This document shows, in pieces, positions 6,731 to 13,386 of a stretch of DNA of 14,144 nt (position 1 is its first letter; every line of letters starts with the position of its first letter). Position numbers and translations under genes: made by a program. The DNA is from Gallionellaceae bacterium (lineage in GTDB: Bacteria > Pseudomonadota > Gammaproteobacteria > Burkholderiales > Gallionellaceae), in contig JAUSKS010000329.1 of assembly GCA_030646595.1 (NCBI GenBank), positions 1 through 14,144 on the forward strand, in the 5' to 3' direction. The notes beneath the pieces were generated by a model, which searched no databases, was not told the origin of the DNA, and saw only the letters and a list, made by a program, of their open reading frames with translations.

Positions 6731-7260
6731 TGAAACTTATCATTCTCGATCGTGATGGCGTGATCAATTACGATTCCGCTCAGTTTATCAAAAGCCCGGA
6801 TGAATGGAAGCCGCTACCCGGCAGTCTGGAAGCCATCGCGCGTCTGGCGCAGGCAGATTACCGGGTGGTGGTGGCCACCAACCAATCGGGTGTAGGCCGT
6901 GGTTTGTTTGATATGCCTACCTTAAATGCCATTCATGACAAGATGCACAAAGCCGTGGCACATGCGGGTGGGCGCATTGATGCGGTATTTTTCTGTCCGC
7001 ATGCAGCCGATACCAATTGCGCCTGCCGCAAGCCCAAGACCGGCATGCTGGAAGAGATAGCCACACGCTATAACGTCGATCTCAAGGGTGTGCCTGTAGT
7101 AGGCGATGCCTTGCGCGATCTTGAATCTGCCGCCCAGGTCGGCGCACAGCCCATGCTGGTGCTCACCGGCAAAGGCATGAAGACGCAGGCCAAGGGGGGG
7201 CTACCCCACGGCACACTGATTTATCCTGATTTGGCAGCAGCCGTTTCTACTCTGGTTTGA
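6730..7260 (+). CDS. gmhB: D-glycero-D-manno-heptose 1,7-bisphosphate 7-phosphatase
   Basis: GmhB removes the 7-phosphate from the heptose bisphosphate made by HldE, on the way to ADP-heptose for lipopolysaccharide inner core. It is a cytoplasmic HAD-family phosphatase. The 176-residue length is typical. HAD motif I is LDRDGVIN with catalytic D7 and D9; motif II is in VVVATNQSG (47-54); K101 in CRKPKTGM serves as motif III lysine; VVGDALRDL (123-131) is motif IV. The GmhB-type zinc loop is complete, with C89, H91, C97 and C99. Start ATG 6730 immediately follows a short divergent region. One base after its stop the acyltransferase gene begins, so the two form an operon of envelope-lipid genes. 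Confidence 0.95.
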   Translation: MKLIILDRDGVINYDSAQFIKSPDEWKPLPGSLEAIARLAQADYRVVVATNQSGVGRGLFDMPTLNAIHDKMHKAVAHAGGRIDAVFFCPHAADTNCACRKPKTGMLEEIATRYNVDLKGVPVVGDALRDLESAAQVGAQPMLVLTGKGMKTQAKGGLPHGTLIYPDLAAAVSTLV

Positions 7261-7261
7261 T

Positions 7262-7966
7262 ATGGTATTTATTCGTTCGCTGATTTTTTTCCTGTTGCAA
7301 TGTATGCTCACCACGCTGTATGGCTTGATCGCAATACTGACCTTCCCCTTTCCTCCGTTGATCCGCTATCGCATTATTTCCGGTTGGGCGCTGATCATAT
7401 TGTGGCTGTTGCGAGTGTTGTGCAACATCCGCCTGGAAGTGCGGGGAGCGGAAAACATTCCCCAAGAACCGTGCATCGTCTTATGCAAACATCAATCAGC
7501 ATGGGAGACAATCGCGCTGCAAAAAGTCTTTCCTCCCCAGGTGTGGGTACTCAAACGCGAATTGCTGTGGATTCCTTTTTTTGGCTGGGGTTTGGCCATG
7601 ACCAGTCCGATCGCTATCCGGCGCAGCAATGGCCGTGAGGCGGTGAAGCAATTGCTGCAGCAGGGCAAGGAGCGTCTGCGACAAGGTTTTTGTGTGGTGA
7701 TTTTCCCGGAAGGCACTCGTGTTCCCTATGGTCAGCGCGGTAAATATAAAGCAGGCGGAGCATTATTGGCCGCATCCAGTGGTGCGCCGACTGTACCGGT
7801 GGCGCACAATGCCGGAAAATTATGGGGACGCAAAGCATTCCTCAAACATCCTGGTGTGATCACCATGAGTATCGGCGCACCCATAGCTGCGCAAGGGCTT
7901 ACTACAGAAGAAATCAACCAACGCGTGGAAACATGGATAGAAAATGAAATGCAGCGCTTGCCCTGA
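7262..7966 (+). CDS. PlsC-type 1-acyl-sn-glycerol-3-phosphate acyltransferase
   Basis: A membrane-associated lysophospholipid acyltransferase of 234 residues, expected to add an acyl chain to lysophosphatidic acid or a related lipid. Two hydrophobic stretches at the N-terminus (about 5-30 and 38-54) should anchor it to the inner membrane. Acyltransferase motif I is KHQSAWE, with H77 and an acidic partner five residues on (HX4E rather than the canonical HX4D, a variant common in betaproteobacterial homologues as I recall). Motif II lies in VLKRELLWIPFFGW (96-109), motif III is FPEGTR (148-153), and VPVAHNAG follows near 177. It starts 1 base after gmhB, and its stop overlaps the next ATG by one base (TGATG). 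Whether it is the essential PlsC of this organism or a second copy cannot be told from the window. Confidence 0.88.
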   Translation: MVFIRSLIFFLLQCMLTTLYGLIAILTFPFPPLIRYRIISGWALIILWLLRVLCNIRLEVRGAENIPQEPCIVLCKHQSAWETIALQKVFPPQVWVLKRELLWIPFFGWGLAMTSPIAIRRSNGREAVKQLLQQGKERLRQGFCVVIFPEGTRVPYGQRGKYKAGGALLAASSGAPTVPVAHNAGKLWGRKAFLKHPGVITMSIGAPIAAQGLTTEEINQRVETWIENEMQRLP

Positions 7967-8709
7967 TGCTCAATAAAATTCGCCGATTAATTACCCCGCC
8001 GCCGGCAATGGAACAACGCACCGTGGAGTTGAAAGGCCGGCCAGTGAGCTATACCCTTAAACGCACTCATCGTCGTCGCAGCATAGGTTTGCGTATAGAC
8101 GACAGAGGCTTAACCGTAAATGTACCGCAACGGGCTTCGGAAAAATGGTTGCATAGCGTATTGCAGGACAAGGCGCAGTGGGTGATAGAAAAACTTGAAG
8201 GATGGCAGACAAAAAAAATTGTCCTGCCGCAATGGCAAGACGGCGAGGCGATCCCTTTTATGGGAGATACGCTTACATTGCGGGTAGTGGCCAGCCTGTT
8301 TTCTGCACCCCTGCAATTGCATGGCAAGCAGTTATTGATCTATGTCACCCACACCAACCAGGCCGAGATAGAGCAGGCCGTCACACTATGGTATCAACAG
8401 CAGGCGGAAGTATTATTCAAAGAGCGTGTGGCCTATTACGCACCGCTGATGAAGGTTGCCCCAAAAACCGTCAAGCTTTCTTCCGCACGTACCCAATGGG
8501 GAAGCTGCACCGCGCGCGGTACCGTACTGCTAAATTGGCAACTCATTAAAATGCCATTACAGTTGATCGACTATGTGGTTGTGCATGAGCTTGCTCATCT
8601 GGTCGAGATGAATCATTCGGCTGCGTTCTGGCAGGTTGTGGAACAAGTCTGTCCGAATTATAAAAAATGGCGAGCAGAATTGCAGCGGCGGGGAGAGGCG
8701 ACGACTTGA
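7966..8709 (+). CDS. YgjP-type zinc metallopeptidase (M48/DUF45)
   Basis: A 247-residue protein of the YgjP/WLM-like family (DUF45), predicted zinc-dependent hydrolase of unknown physiological substrate. The zinc motif is HELAH (207-211), inside the longer HELAHLVEMNHSAAFW, with H217 as probable third ligand and E208 catalytic. The family marker TQWGSC (176-181) is followed by LNWQLIKMP. The N-terminal half has the family's RRSIGLRIDDRGLTVNVP pattern (38-54). The ATG overlaps the acyltransferase stop by one base, so it is translated with gmhB-plsC as an operon. The vapBC-type pair begins 63 bases after it with its own promoter. No signal peptide is seen, so a cytoplasmic role is likely. Confidence 0.9.
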   Translation: MLNKIRRLITPPPAMEQRTVELKGRPVSYTLKRTHRRRSIGLRIDDRGLTVNVPQRASEKWLHSVLQDKAQWVIEKLEGWQTKKIVLPQWQDGEAIPFMGDTLTLRVVASLFSAPLQLHGKQLLIYVTHTNQAEIEQAVTLWYQQQAEVLFKERVAYYAPLMKVAPKTVKLSSARTQWGSCTARGTVLLNWQLIKMPLQLIDYVVVHELAHLVEMNHSAAFWQVVEQVCPNYKKWRAELQRRGEATT

Positions 8710-8714
8710 TAAAT

Positions 8715-8752
8715 ATGACACCAAGATGGACATGGATTACAATTTGTCCATC
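8715..8752 (+). promoter_or_regulatory. VapBC-type promoter with inverted-repeat operator
   Basis: A -35-like ATGACA (8715-8720) is 17 bases from a -10-like TACAAT (8738-8743), each matching consensus at five of six positions. A perfect 8-bp inverted repeat, GATGGACA (8725-8732) and TGTCCATC (8745-8752) with a 12-base spacer, brackets the -10 box. This is the arrangement expected for autoregulation of a toxin-antitoxin operon by the antitoxin or complex. Seen directly; the binding protein is inferred. Confidence 0.65.
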
Positions 8753-8772
8753 CCAATGTTGGGGAAATTAAA

Positions 8773-9015
8773 ATGACCATAACAGAAACCATACAACACC
8801 ATTTATTGTCGTTGCCACCCGAAAAACAGGCGGAGGTATTCGACTTTGTGCTGTTTCTTGAGCAGCGGCAGGCGAATGACGCCAGCATTCCGCTAGGCTT
8901 ACCTACACACCAGTCCTTGCGTGAGCATCCTGCATTCGGAGCATGGAAAGGGCGTAACCTTGAAGGGGTGGAATATACTCGCTTGCTTCGCAAGGAGTGG
9001 GATGAGCGGGCATGA
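8773..9015 (+). CDS. DUF2281/VapB-type antitoxin
   Basis: An 80-residue protein whose N-terminal half, TETIQHHLLSLPPEKQAEVFDFVLFLEQR (about 4-32), is typical of DUF2281 antitoxins. In these, a short helical N-terminal region binds DNA or dimerises, and the C-terminal tail wraps the toxin. The C-terminal tail here ends in a charged LLRKEWDERA. It lies directly behind a promoter with an inverted-repeat operator and overlaps the PIN-domain gene by 4 bases (ATGA), the standard antitoxin-toxin order. The ATG at 8773 is preceded by GGGG at 8760-8764, a modest ribosome-binding site. Gene symbol is withheld because VapB is a role name that covers several unrelated folds. Confidence 0.82.
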   Translation: MTITETIQHHLLSLPPEKQAEVFDFVLFLEQRQANDASIPLGLPTHQSLREHPAFGAWKGRNLEGVEYTRLLRKEWDERA

Positions 9016-9374
9016 TTGCCGTTTTTGACACTAACATTGTTATTGATGCGCTAAATGGTATCACCGCAGCAGATATCGAATATGCACGATACGAACGGGT
9101 GCTGATTAGTCGTATTACCTGGATTGAAACAATGGTAGGAGCGCAAGGCGATGAGCAGCGAGTGAGAGATTTTCTAGCACGGTTTTTTGTGGCGGCTCCT
9201 CTTGACGACGCGACTGCCGAAATGTCGGTGCAACTCCGTCGCGAATATCGCCTGCGTTTACCGGATGCGATAATTTTGGCAACTGCCCGCATGCAGGGTG
9301 CCGAATTAGTGACACGCAATATTAAAGATTTTAATCCGACTTGGGCGGGTATCCGCATTCCATACTCACTGTAG
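9012..9374 (+). CDS. vapC: PIN-domain VapC-type toxin (ribonuclease)
   Basis: VapC toxins are magnesium-dependent endoribonucleases that cut tRNA or rRNA when the antitoxin is lost. This 120-residue protein has the full acidic set of a PIN domain: D6 in FDTNIVIDAL, E39 in ITWIET, D85 in LPDAIILATA and D106 in TRNIKDF. It begins inside the antitoxin stop codon (ATGA), so the two are coupled. All catalytic residues are present, so it is likely active. The target RNA cannot be predicted. The pair separates the gmhB-plsC-ygjP block from the frataxin operon and, together with the unrecognised gene that follows, looks like a small accessory insert. Confidence 0.9.
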   Translation: MIAVFDTNIVIDALNGITAADIEYARYERVLISRITWIETMVGAQGDEQRVRDFLARFFVAAPLDDATAEMSVQLRREYRLRLPDAIILATARMQGAELVTRNIKDFNPTWAGIRIPYSL

Positions 9375-9450
9375 AAATATTGGGCAGGTACATGCTGCAT
9401 ACACCTGCACTGGCAGATTATCAAGATGCTGCTGTGTTCATTCATTGGGG

Positions 9451-10137
9451 ATGCAGAAATTCTATTCTATATTGGGCTTGCCGGATCAATTTATGGTGTA
9501 CGTAAGACACTGTAGGATATACCTCAAGAGTACGCCGCATCTTTTAGATTTCATGTGGGCAGATGTTTCCGCTGACGGAACAGTCGTAATGGGTTTTAGG
9601 TTTCCCGGTAACAGTGAGGTAGAACTTGTTCTGGATAAAGATATTGGCGAAATCAGTCCACCACAACTTATAACTACTCAAGTTGTTGGCGCTCTGAAAT
9701 TAAGCTTTCATGCAACGGGGCAGTACAAATTAACCGCCCCAATGGGGAAGTCTCTCGATTCAATGGATCGTGCCACAGTTGTTGGCCCAAAGCTGTCTTA
9801 TATTGATAAGCCACGGCGGATGGCTGAGATACTTTTACCCCTTGACTTACCTGTCGCCACTAAACAAATTACTGAGAACGATATATTGCTGGAAACAACT
9901 ACCGCTCCACCGGGGCCTTTACGCTGCGTAATTTCTTGCATGTCCAAAAATTACTTTGAGCAGATCGTGGCCGAAAAAGCCAGATTCGTCGATACCTCAA
10001 TATGGGAATGTGTTCATGCGCTCGAAACCGGAGAACAGGTGTGGTCTTGGGTTATGCGTCGTTCGATGAATGACACAGAATATCCAAACAGGTTTTTGGT
10101 TTTCTTGGCGGGAGATGTTAAATGGGGCCAACAATAA
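9451..10137 (+). CDS. Hypothetical protein, no recognised family
   Basis: A 228-residue open frame from ATG 9451 (MQKFYSILGLPD); a TTG at 9445 is an alternative start. I do not recognise it. It has no signal peptide and no clear membrane segment, and looks like a soluble alpha/beta protein. Features visible are a beta-rich N-terminal half (VYVRHCRIYLK, GTVVMGFRFPG, EVELVLDKDIG), a central PRRMAEILLPLDLPV, and a C-terminal WECVHALETGEQVWSWVMRRS. It seems less GC-rich than the housekeeping genes around it, which together with the adjacent vapBC-type pair suggests acquisition by transfer. It has 76 bases upstream without a clear promoter, and converges on cyaY with 30 bases between stops and no terminator hairpin. 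Length and sustained coding pattern make it a probable real gene. Confidence 0.65.
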   Translation: MQKFYSILGLPDQFMVYVRHCRIYLKSTPHLLDFMWADVSADGTVVMGFRFPGNSEVELVLDKDIGEISPPQLITTQVVGALKLSFHATGQYKLTAPMGKSLDSMDRATVVGPKLSYIDKPRRMAEILLPLDLPVATKQITENDILLETTTAPPGPLRCVISCMSKNYFEQIVAEKARFVDTSIWECVHALETGEQVWSWVMRRSMNDTEYPNRFLVFLAGDVKWGQQ

Positions 10138-10167
10138 AACATTGTCGTCCAGCAAAATTTTACCAAA

Positions 10168-10479
10168 TCAGAATGGCACCATTTCCCCCGACCCTATCTT
10201 TATCAACGCACTTAACTGACTAAACAGCTCACTATCATCCCGTTTGCTGAGCCATTTGCCATCTTGATAGCTGTAGTGAAAGCCCCCTGATTTGGCGGCC
10301 AGCCACATTTCCTGATTCGGCACATGGCGATTAACGATAACTTTTGAGCCATCTGCAAATTCCAGCTCCATGACCGGGCCATTGAGGCTGCATTCAATGT
10401 CAGCACCGCTGGCATCTATCGCTTGTTCGATGCGGGCAAATACGGCATCGGTTAATTTGTTAAATTCGCTTTCGGTCAT
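10168..10479 (-). CDS. cyaY: CyaY, bacterial frataxin
   Basis: CyaY is a small cytoplasmic iron-binding protein that contacts IscS/IscU and tunes iron-sulfur cluster assembly. The 103-residue length is typical. The first helix is acidic (E3, E5, D11, E18, D22, D27, E29), forming the usual iron-binding ridge. The sheet region carries FADGSKVIVNRHVPNQEMWLAAKSG in outline, with the conserved N50, R51, P54 and W59, and the end GEMVPF matches the family's GE.V.F. AGGA about 8 bases before the ATG supports the start. It is the last gene of a minus-strand operon, 21 bases after the DUF4139 gene. Unusually, it is not next to lptM: that place is taken by a gene whose N-terminus is a second CyaY-like domain. 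Confidence 0.95.
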   Translation of the reverse strand: MTESEFNKLTDAVFARIEQAIDASGADIECSLNGPVMELEFADGSKVIVNRHVPNQEMWLAAKSGGFHYSYQDGKWLSKRDDSELFSQLSALIKIGSGEMVPF

Positions 10480-10500
10480 GGTTTTCCTGATAGGGATATG

Positions 10501-11925
10501 TTAATACCGCACCCGCACCTTGTAGGTTAATTTGGCGTTGCCATTGGCGGGCACATTCACCAGCCACACTGCGGTATTGCTTGCTTCCTTTTTATGGGCT
10601 TGTGATTCCGACAGCATTTGCCAATCCCCCGGAATAGGTTCCATCACTTTTACCGTAACGGGCGCATCTTTGGCATTTTTGAGTACGATCTCAAAGGCCG
10701 CATCATAGAGGTAATTGTAACGGCTGAAGCCGGAGACTTTTTCGTGGCTGGTTTGTTTTTTGTCAGCAGTTATATCAAACGCCTCGCCCAGTTTCAGGCG
10801 AATTTTTTCATTTTTCGGCGTGTGGTCTATATTGTCCTCGCCTACAAATTGCGCGTTGCCTGCATTGTCTTTTTTGTACATGCGCACAGTGCCTTTGGGC
10901 AGCGGAATTCCCAGGCTACTGCCTTTATTTTCAAATTCCACAAATACACCCACTTTCAATTTTTGTCCGATGTCACCATAGCTGGAGCGGTAATAGTAAT
11001 CGGCACCACGCAGCAGAAATTCCTTGGCCACAGGAACGCTGGTGGCGCTCATTAAGGCCACTTGTTTGGTTTGATTTTCGGCGATGGTGGTGGGCCTGTC
11101 CAGGGTATAGAGGTGGTATTCGAACAGACTTTCCTCGGCCATTTTTGGTGCTGCGCTCAGACTCATAATCGTGGCGCGGCCAAATGATTCCTTGAGCTCA
11201 TCCTGCACTCTATGCACATCACCTGCCACCAATTGCAGCCTGGCATTCTGGTAAGTGGCACCACTGGTGTTGGTCAGTGTCACCCAGCCATTGAGGTCGA
11301 GTTTGTCGTCATTCTTTGATAGCTCGGCCACATAATCCGCGCGCCATGCCAAACCGCCGGTGAGATAAGAAAGCTCTAGTGTATCCTGTGCTGCCTGAGC
11401 CGCATTCAGCTTGACTACCAGCGTGGGCCGGTCGCGCAAATTATCGGGTACGCTGGTGAAAGCCAGCCGCCCCGGCACACCTGTTTCGATTCTGTCCGCG
11501 TATTTGAGTACCACGCCATTATTGGTGGCGAGCACGGTGGCCTCCTCGCGTGTATCTACCCCGGTGGTGGGGTGTGTACGCAATACGGTTACTTTTTGTC
11601 CGGTATATTTTTCCAGCAATTTTTGCGGCGTGAGCAAATCGAAATCAAAATTCTGCTCAATCAGAAAAAATCCTTTGGGGTGGGTCAAATTGCGCAGCAA
11701 TGCCGTTTCTGGCCGTATCAGCGCGGCCACGTCGCGCCACGCCAGACTATCTTCACCGGATGGCAGGGTTACTTTGCGGGTGTCTTTCACCAGCGCCAGA
11801 TTCTCGTTATATATGGTGACCGCAACTTCTTGCTGGTCTTTAAGGATGGTGACGTGTTCCGGTTCAGCATAAGCCGCAGCAACAAGAAGCACGAAACTTG
11901 ATGCCAGGCAGAGTGATTTCAACAT
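10501..11925 (-). CDS. Secreted DUF4139 protein
   Basis: A 474-residue protein with a clear signal peptide (MLKSLCLASSFVLLVAAAYA, cleavage before EPEH), so it is exported. The body resembles DUF4139 proteins: LSYLTGGLAWRADYVAEL, GWVTLTNTSGATYQNARLQLVAGDV, then a beta-sandwich C-terminal half ending WLVNVPANGNAKLTYKVRVRY. The function of DUF4139 is not established; the beta-rich build suggests binding or surface structural roles rather than catalysis. Its ATG has AAGGAG overlapping the stop codon of the frataxin-protease gene 11 bases upstream, and cyaY follows by 21 bases, so all three are probably co-transcribed and translated in sequence. Its likely periplasmic location places it in the same compartment as the predicted protease domain of the upstream gene, so a functional link is plausible but unproven. 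Confidence 0.85.
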   Translation of the reverse strand: MLKSLCLASSFVLLVAAAYAEPEHVTILKDQQEVAVTIYNENLALVKDTRKVTLPSGEDSLAWRDVAALIRPETALLRNLTHPKGFFLIEQNFDFDLLTPQKLLEKYTGQKVTVLRTHPTTGVDTREEATVLATNNGVVLKYADRIETGVPGRLAFTSVPDNLRDRPTLVVKLNAAQAAQDTLELSYLTGGLAWRADYVAELSKNDDKLDLNGWVTLTNTSGATYQNARLQLVAGDVHRVQDELKESFGRATIMSLSAAPKMAEESLFEYHLYTLDRPTTIAENQTKQVALMSATSVPVAKEFLLRGADYYYRSSYGDIGQKLKVGVFVEFENKGSSLGIPLPKGTVRMYKKDNAGNAQFVGEDNIDHTPKNEKIRLKLGEAFDITADKKQTSHEKVSGFSRYNYLYDAAFEIVLKNAKDAPVTVKVMEPIPGDWQMLSESQAHKKEASNTAVWLVNVPANGNAKLTYKVRVRY

Positions 11926-11936
11926 CTACAATCTCC

Positions 11937-13226
11937 TTAACGGTGGGAAAGATGCATGACGCCATTATTCTGCGTCATATCAAAATTATTCAATACATTC
12001 ATGCCCAGCAAATTTACTGCCATATTGGGCATGACGGCTATGTTCACATTTTGCAACTGGTAGCCGCCTATTGTCAGTTGCGCAGCCAGGGCAGTGCAAC
12101 CGGTAACGGTGCCATTGGCGGTGTTGAAAGTGGCCGGCTTGCAGTCGCGTATACCGGCGCTCTGGGCTGTCTCTGTAGACAGCGAAGTCAATGAGGCACC
12201 GGTATCTATCATGAAAGTAAGCGGGGTACCATTGACGGCCCCAGCAATATGATAATGGCCAGTAGTATGCTGGCGTATTTCCATTACCCCATTACCGATA
12301 AATCGAAACGGCGGTGGCTCGGCTGGTGGAGCAGAAGACTTTATGATGATCTGAAAATCAGTCGCACTGACCCCTGCAGATTGTGCGATCAGTTGCAGCG
12401 GTTGTTGCGCCAGCACATTCAGCGTGGTATTTAATTTGATGCGCTCACCACCTAAAAATCCGCTGTGCAAATTGCACCAGGAATTTCCCAGCGACAGCAG
12501 CATGTCATACTGGCCTGCGGGCAATCCGACATGGGTGCTTTGTCCGCTTTGCACCCAGACAGATAAATAAGGGATCACCGTTTTGGGTGCGGTAAAGCTG
12601 GCCAGGAAAGAATGGCCATGATCATTTTGCAGCGTGATGTCGGTGTTGTCTGGATTGCCTTGTTGAATAGGGGCAGCTGGAAAAATATAGCTTGCGCCAT
12701 TGGCAGGAAAAGTTGCGTCACACTTGCTGAGGGCACTCTCGGCCACTAAGCTGGTTTCATGTGGAGTCATCGCGGAGAAATGCTGGAAGCCCGCATAGCC
12801 CAGCCCTGCCAACAATCCCAACACGGCGATCTTTTTCAGCGGATGGCTGTTTTCATCGGGTTCAGTAAAAACAAGAGACGCAGAATGGCTGGCCGCCAGC
12901 AGCTTGCCGGGACGGGTATTCAGTGGATTGCTGTGGATGACTTGATGTAACAGCTCGGCAAATTTGGCGTACAGTTCACTGCCATCCTGCTGTGCCAACC
13001 AGCGCTCGCCGCTATAACTGTATTCCATGCCGACCGATCCGGCAGCCAGCCAGATTTTACGGGTGAGGATGTCAGGACTGATAAGGATGCGTTGACCATC
13101 GGCAAATTCCAGCTTAACCGCAGTACCATTTAACGTGTGTTTAATCACCACCCCGCTGTTGCGGGCCAGTTGTGCAATACGTTCCGCTACGGCTGCGGTC
13201 AATTCGTTGAAATCGCTTTCCGTCAT
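11937..13226 (-). CDS. Frataxin-like domain fused to membrane-anchored retropepsin-type aspartic protease
   Basis: A single uninterrupted frame of 429 residues with four parts. Residues 1-97 are a CyaY/frataxin-like domain (LEFADGQRILI, IWLAA, YSYSGERWLAQQDGSEL), gap-free against the CyaY encoded downstream at roughly 44% identity by hand. Residues 98-132 are a polar linker ending in KK. Residues 133-150 are a membrane segment (IAVLGLLAGLGYAGFQHF); the preceding lysines predict N-terminus in the cytoplasm and C-terminus in the periplasm. Residues about 170-297 are a beta-rich region (LSVWVQSGQSTHVGLPAGQYD). Residues 320-429 are a retropepsin-like domain with FMIDTGAS (catalytic D341) and LLGMNVLNNF (406-415), as in bacterial clan AA proteases that work as dimers. 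Four cysteines (169, 251, 362, 377) lie on the periplasmic side. Most acidic helix-1 residues of CyaY are replaced. The gene heads an operon with DUF4139 and cyaY. I know of no described protein with this architecture. Confidence 0.88.
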   Translation of the reverse strand: MTESDFNELTAAVAERIAQLARNSGVVIKHTLNGTAVKLEFADGQRILISPDILTRKIWLAAGSVGMEYSYSGERWLAQQDGSELYAKFAELLHQVIHSNPLNTRPGKLLAASHSASLVFTEPDENSHPLKKIAVLGLLAGLGYAGFQHFSAMTPHETSLVAESALSKCDATFPANGASYIFPAAPIQQGNPDNTDITLQNDHGHSFLASFTAPKTVIPYLSVWVQSGQSTHVGLPAGQYDMLLSLGNSWCNLHSGFLGGERIKLNTTLNVLAQQPLQLIAQSAGVSATDFQIIIKSSAPPAEPPPFRFIGNGVMEIRQHTTGHYHIAGAVNGTPLTFMIDTGASLTSLSTETAQSAGIRDCKPATFNTANGTVTGCTALAAQLTIGGYQLQNVNIAVMPNMAVNLLGMNVLNNFDMTQNNGVMHLSHR

Positions 13227-13252
13227 ATAATCCCGGCTGCGTAATTTTTATA
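13203..13252. promoter_or_regulatory. Divergent promoter region between fusion gene and lptM
   Basis: Only 36 bases separate the two start codons. A perfect -10 box TATAAT lies at 13226-13231 on the plus strand, overlapping the fusion gene's first codon, with only a weak -35; it fits lptM-lysA transcription. On the minus strand, TATAAA (13252 to 13247) could serve as -10 for the fusion operon, with its -35 inside lptM. The promoters would overlap, so the two directions may compete. Confidence 0.4.
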
Positions 13253-13262
13253 GAGATATATC

Positions 13263-13385
13263 ATGCGTATGACCTGCATTATGGTGCTATTGATGCTGCT
13301 GCTGCAAGGCTGTGGCCACAAGGGGCCGATGTATTTACCGCCGGACTCGGCTAGCGCTTCCCCATCACCTGACCAGAAAAAATAA
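13263..13385 (+). CDS. lptM: Small lipoprotein LptM (YifL-type)
   Basis: A 40-residue lipoprotein. A hydrophobic signal sequence (ILVVLLMLLL-like, residues 6-14) leads to the lipobox LLQGC, with C17 as the lipidated residue, followed by GHKGPMYLPP, the hallmark of the LptM/YifL family. LptM associates with the LptD-LptE outer-membrane LPS translocon and helps LptD oxidative maturation. The gene directly precedes lysA, with one base between its stop and lysA's ATG, a conserved pairing in betaproteobacteria. It is divergent from the frataxin-protease fusion gene. Confidence 0.9.
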   Translation: MRMTCIMVLLMLLLQGCGHKGPMYLPPDSASASPSPDQKK

Positions 13386-13386
13386 A

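Noticed and set aside
8203..8229. Imperfect inverted repeat around an A-run in the ygjP-type gene, similar in look to the A5-loop hairpins
   Set aside because: It has a bulge and weaker arms, lies in a core gene and is within chance expectation.
9384..9408. Hairpin GCAGGT...ACCTGC after vapC as a terminator
   Set aside because: The arms are only 6 bases with an internal mismatch loop and no T-run follows.
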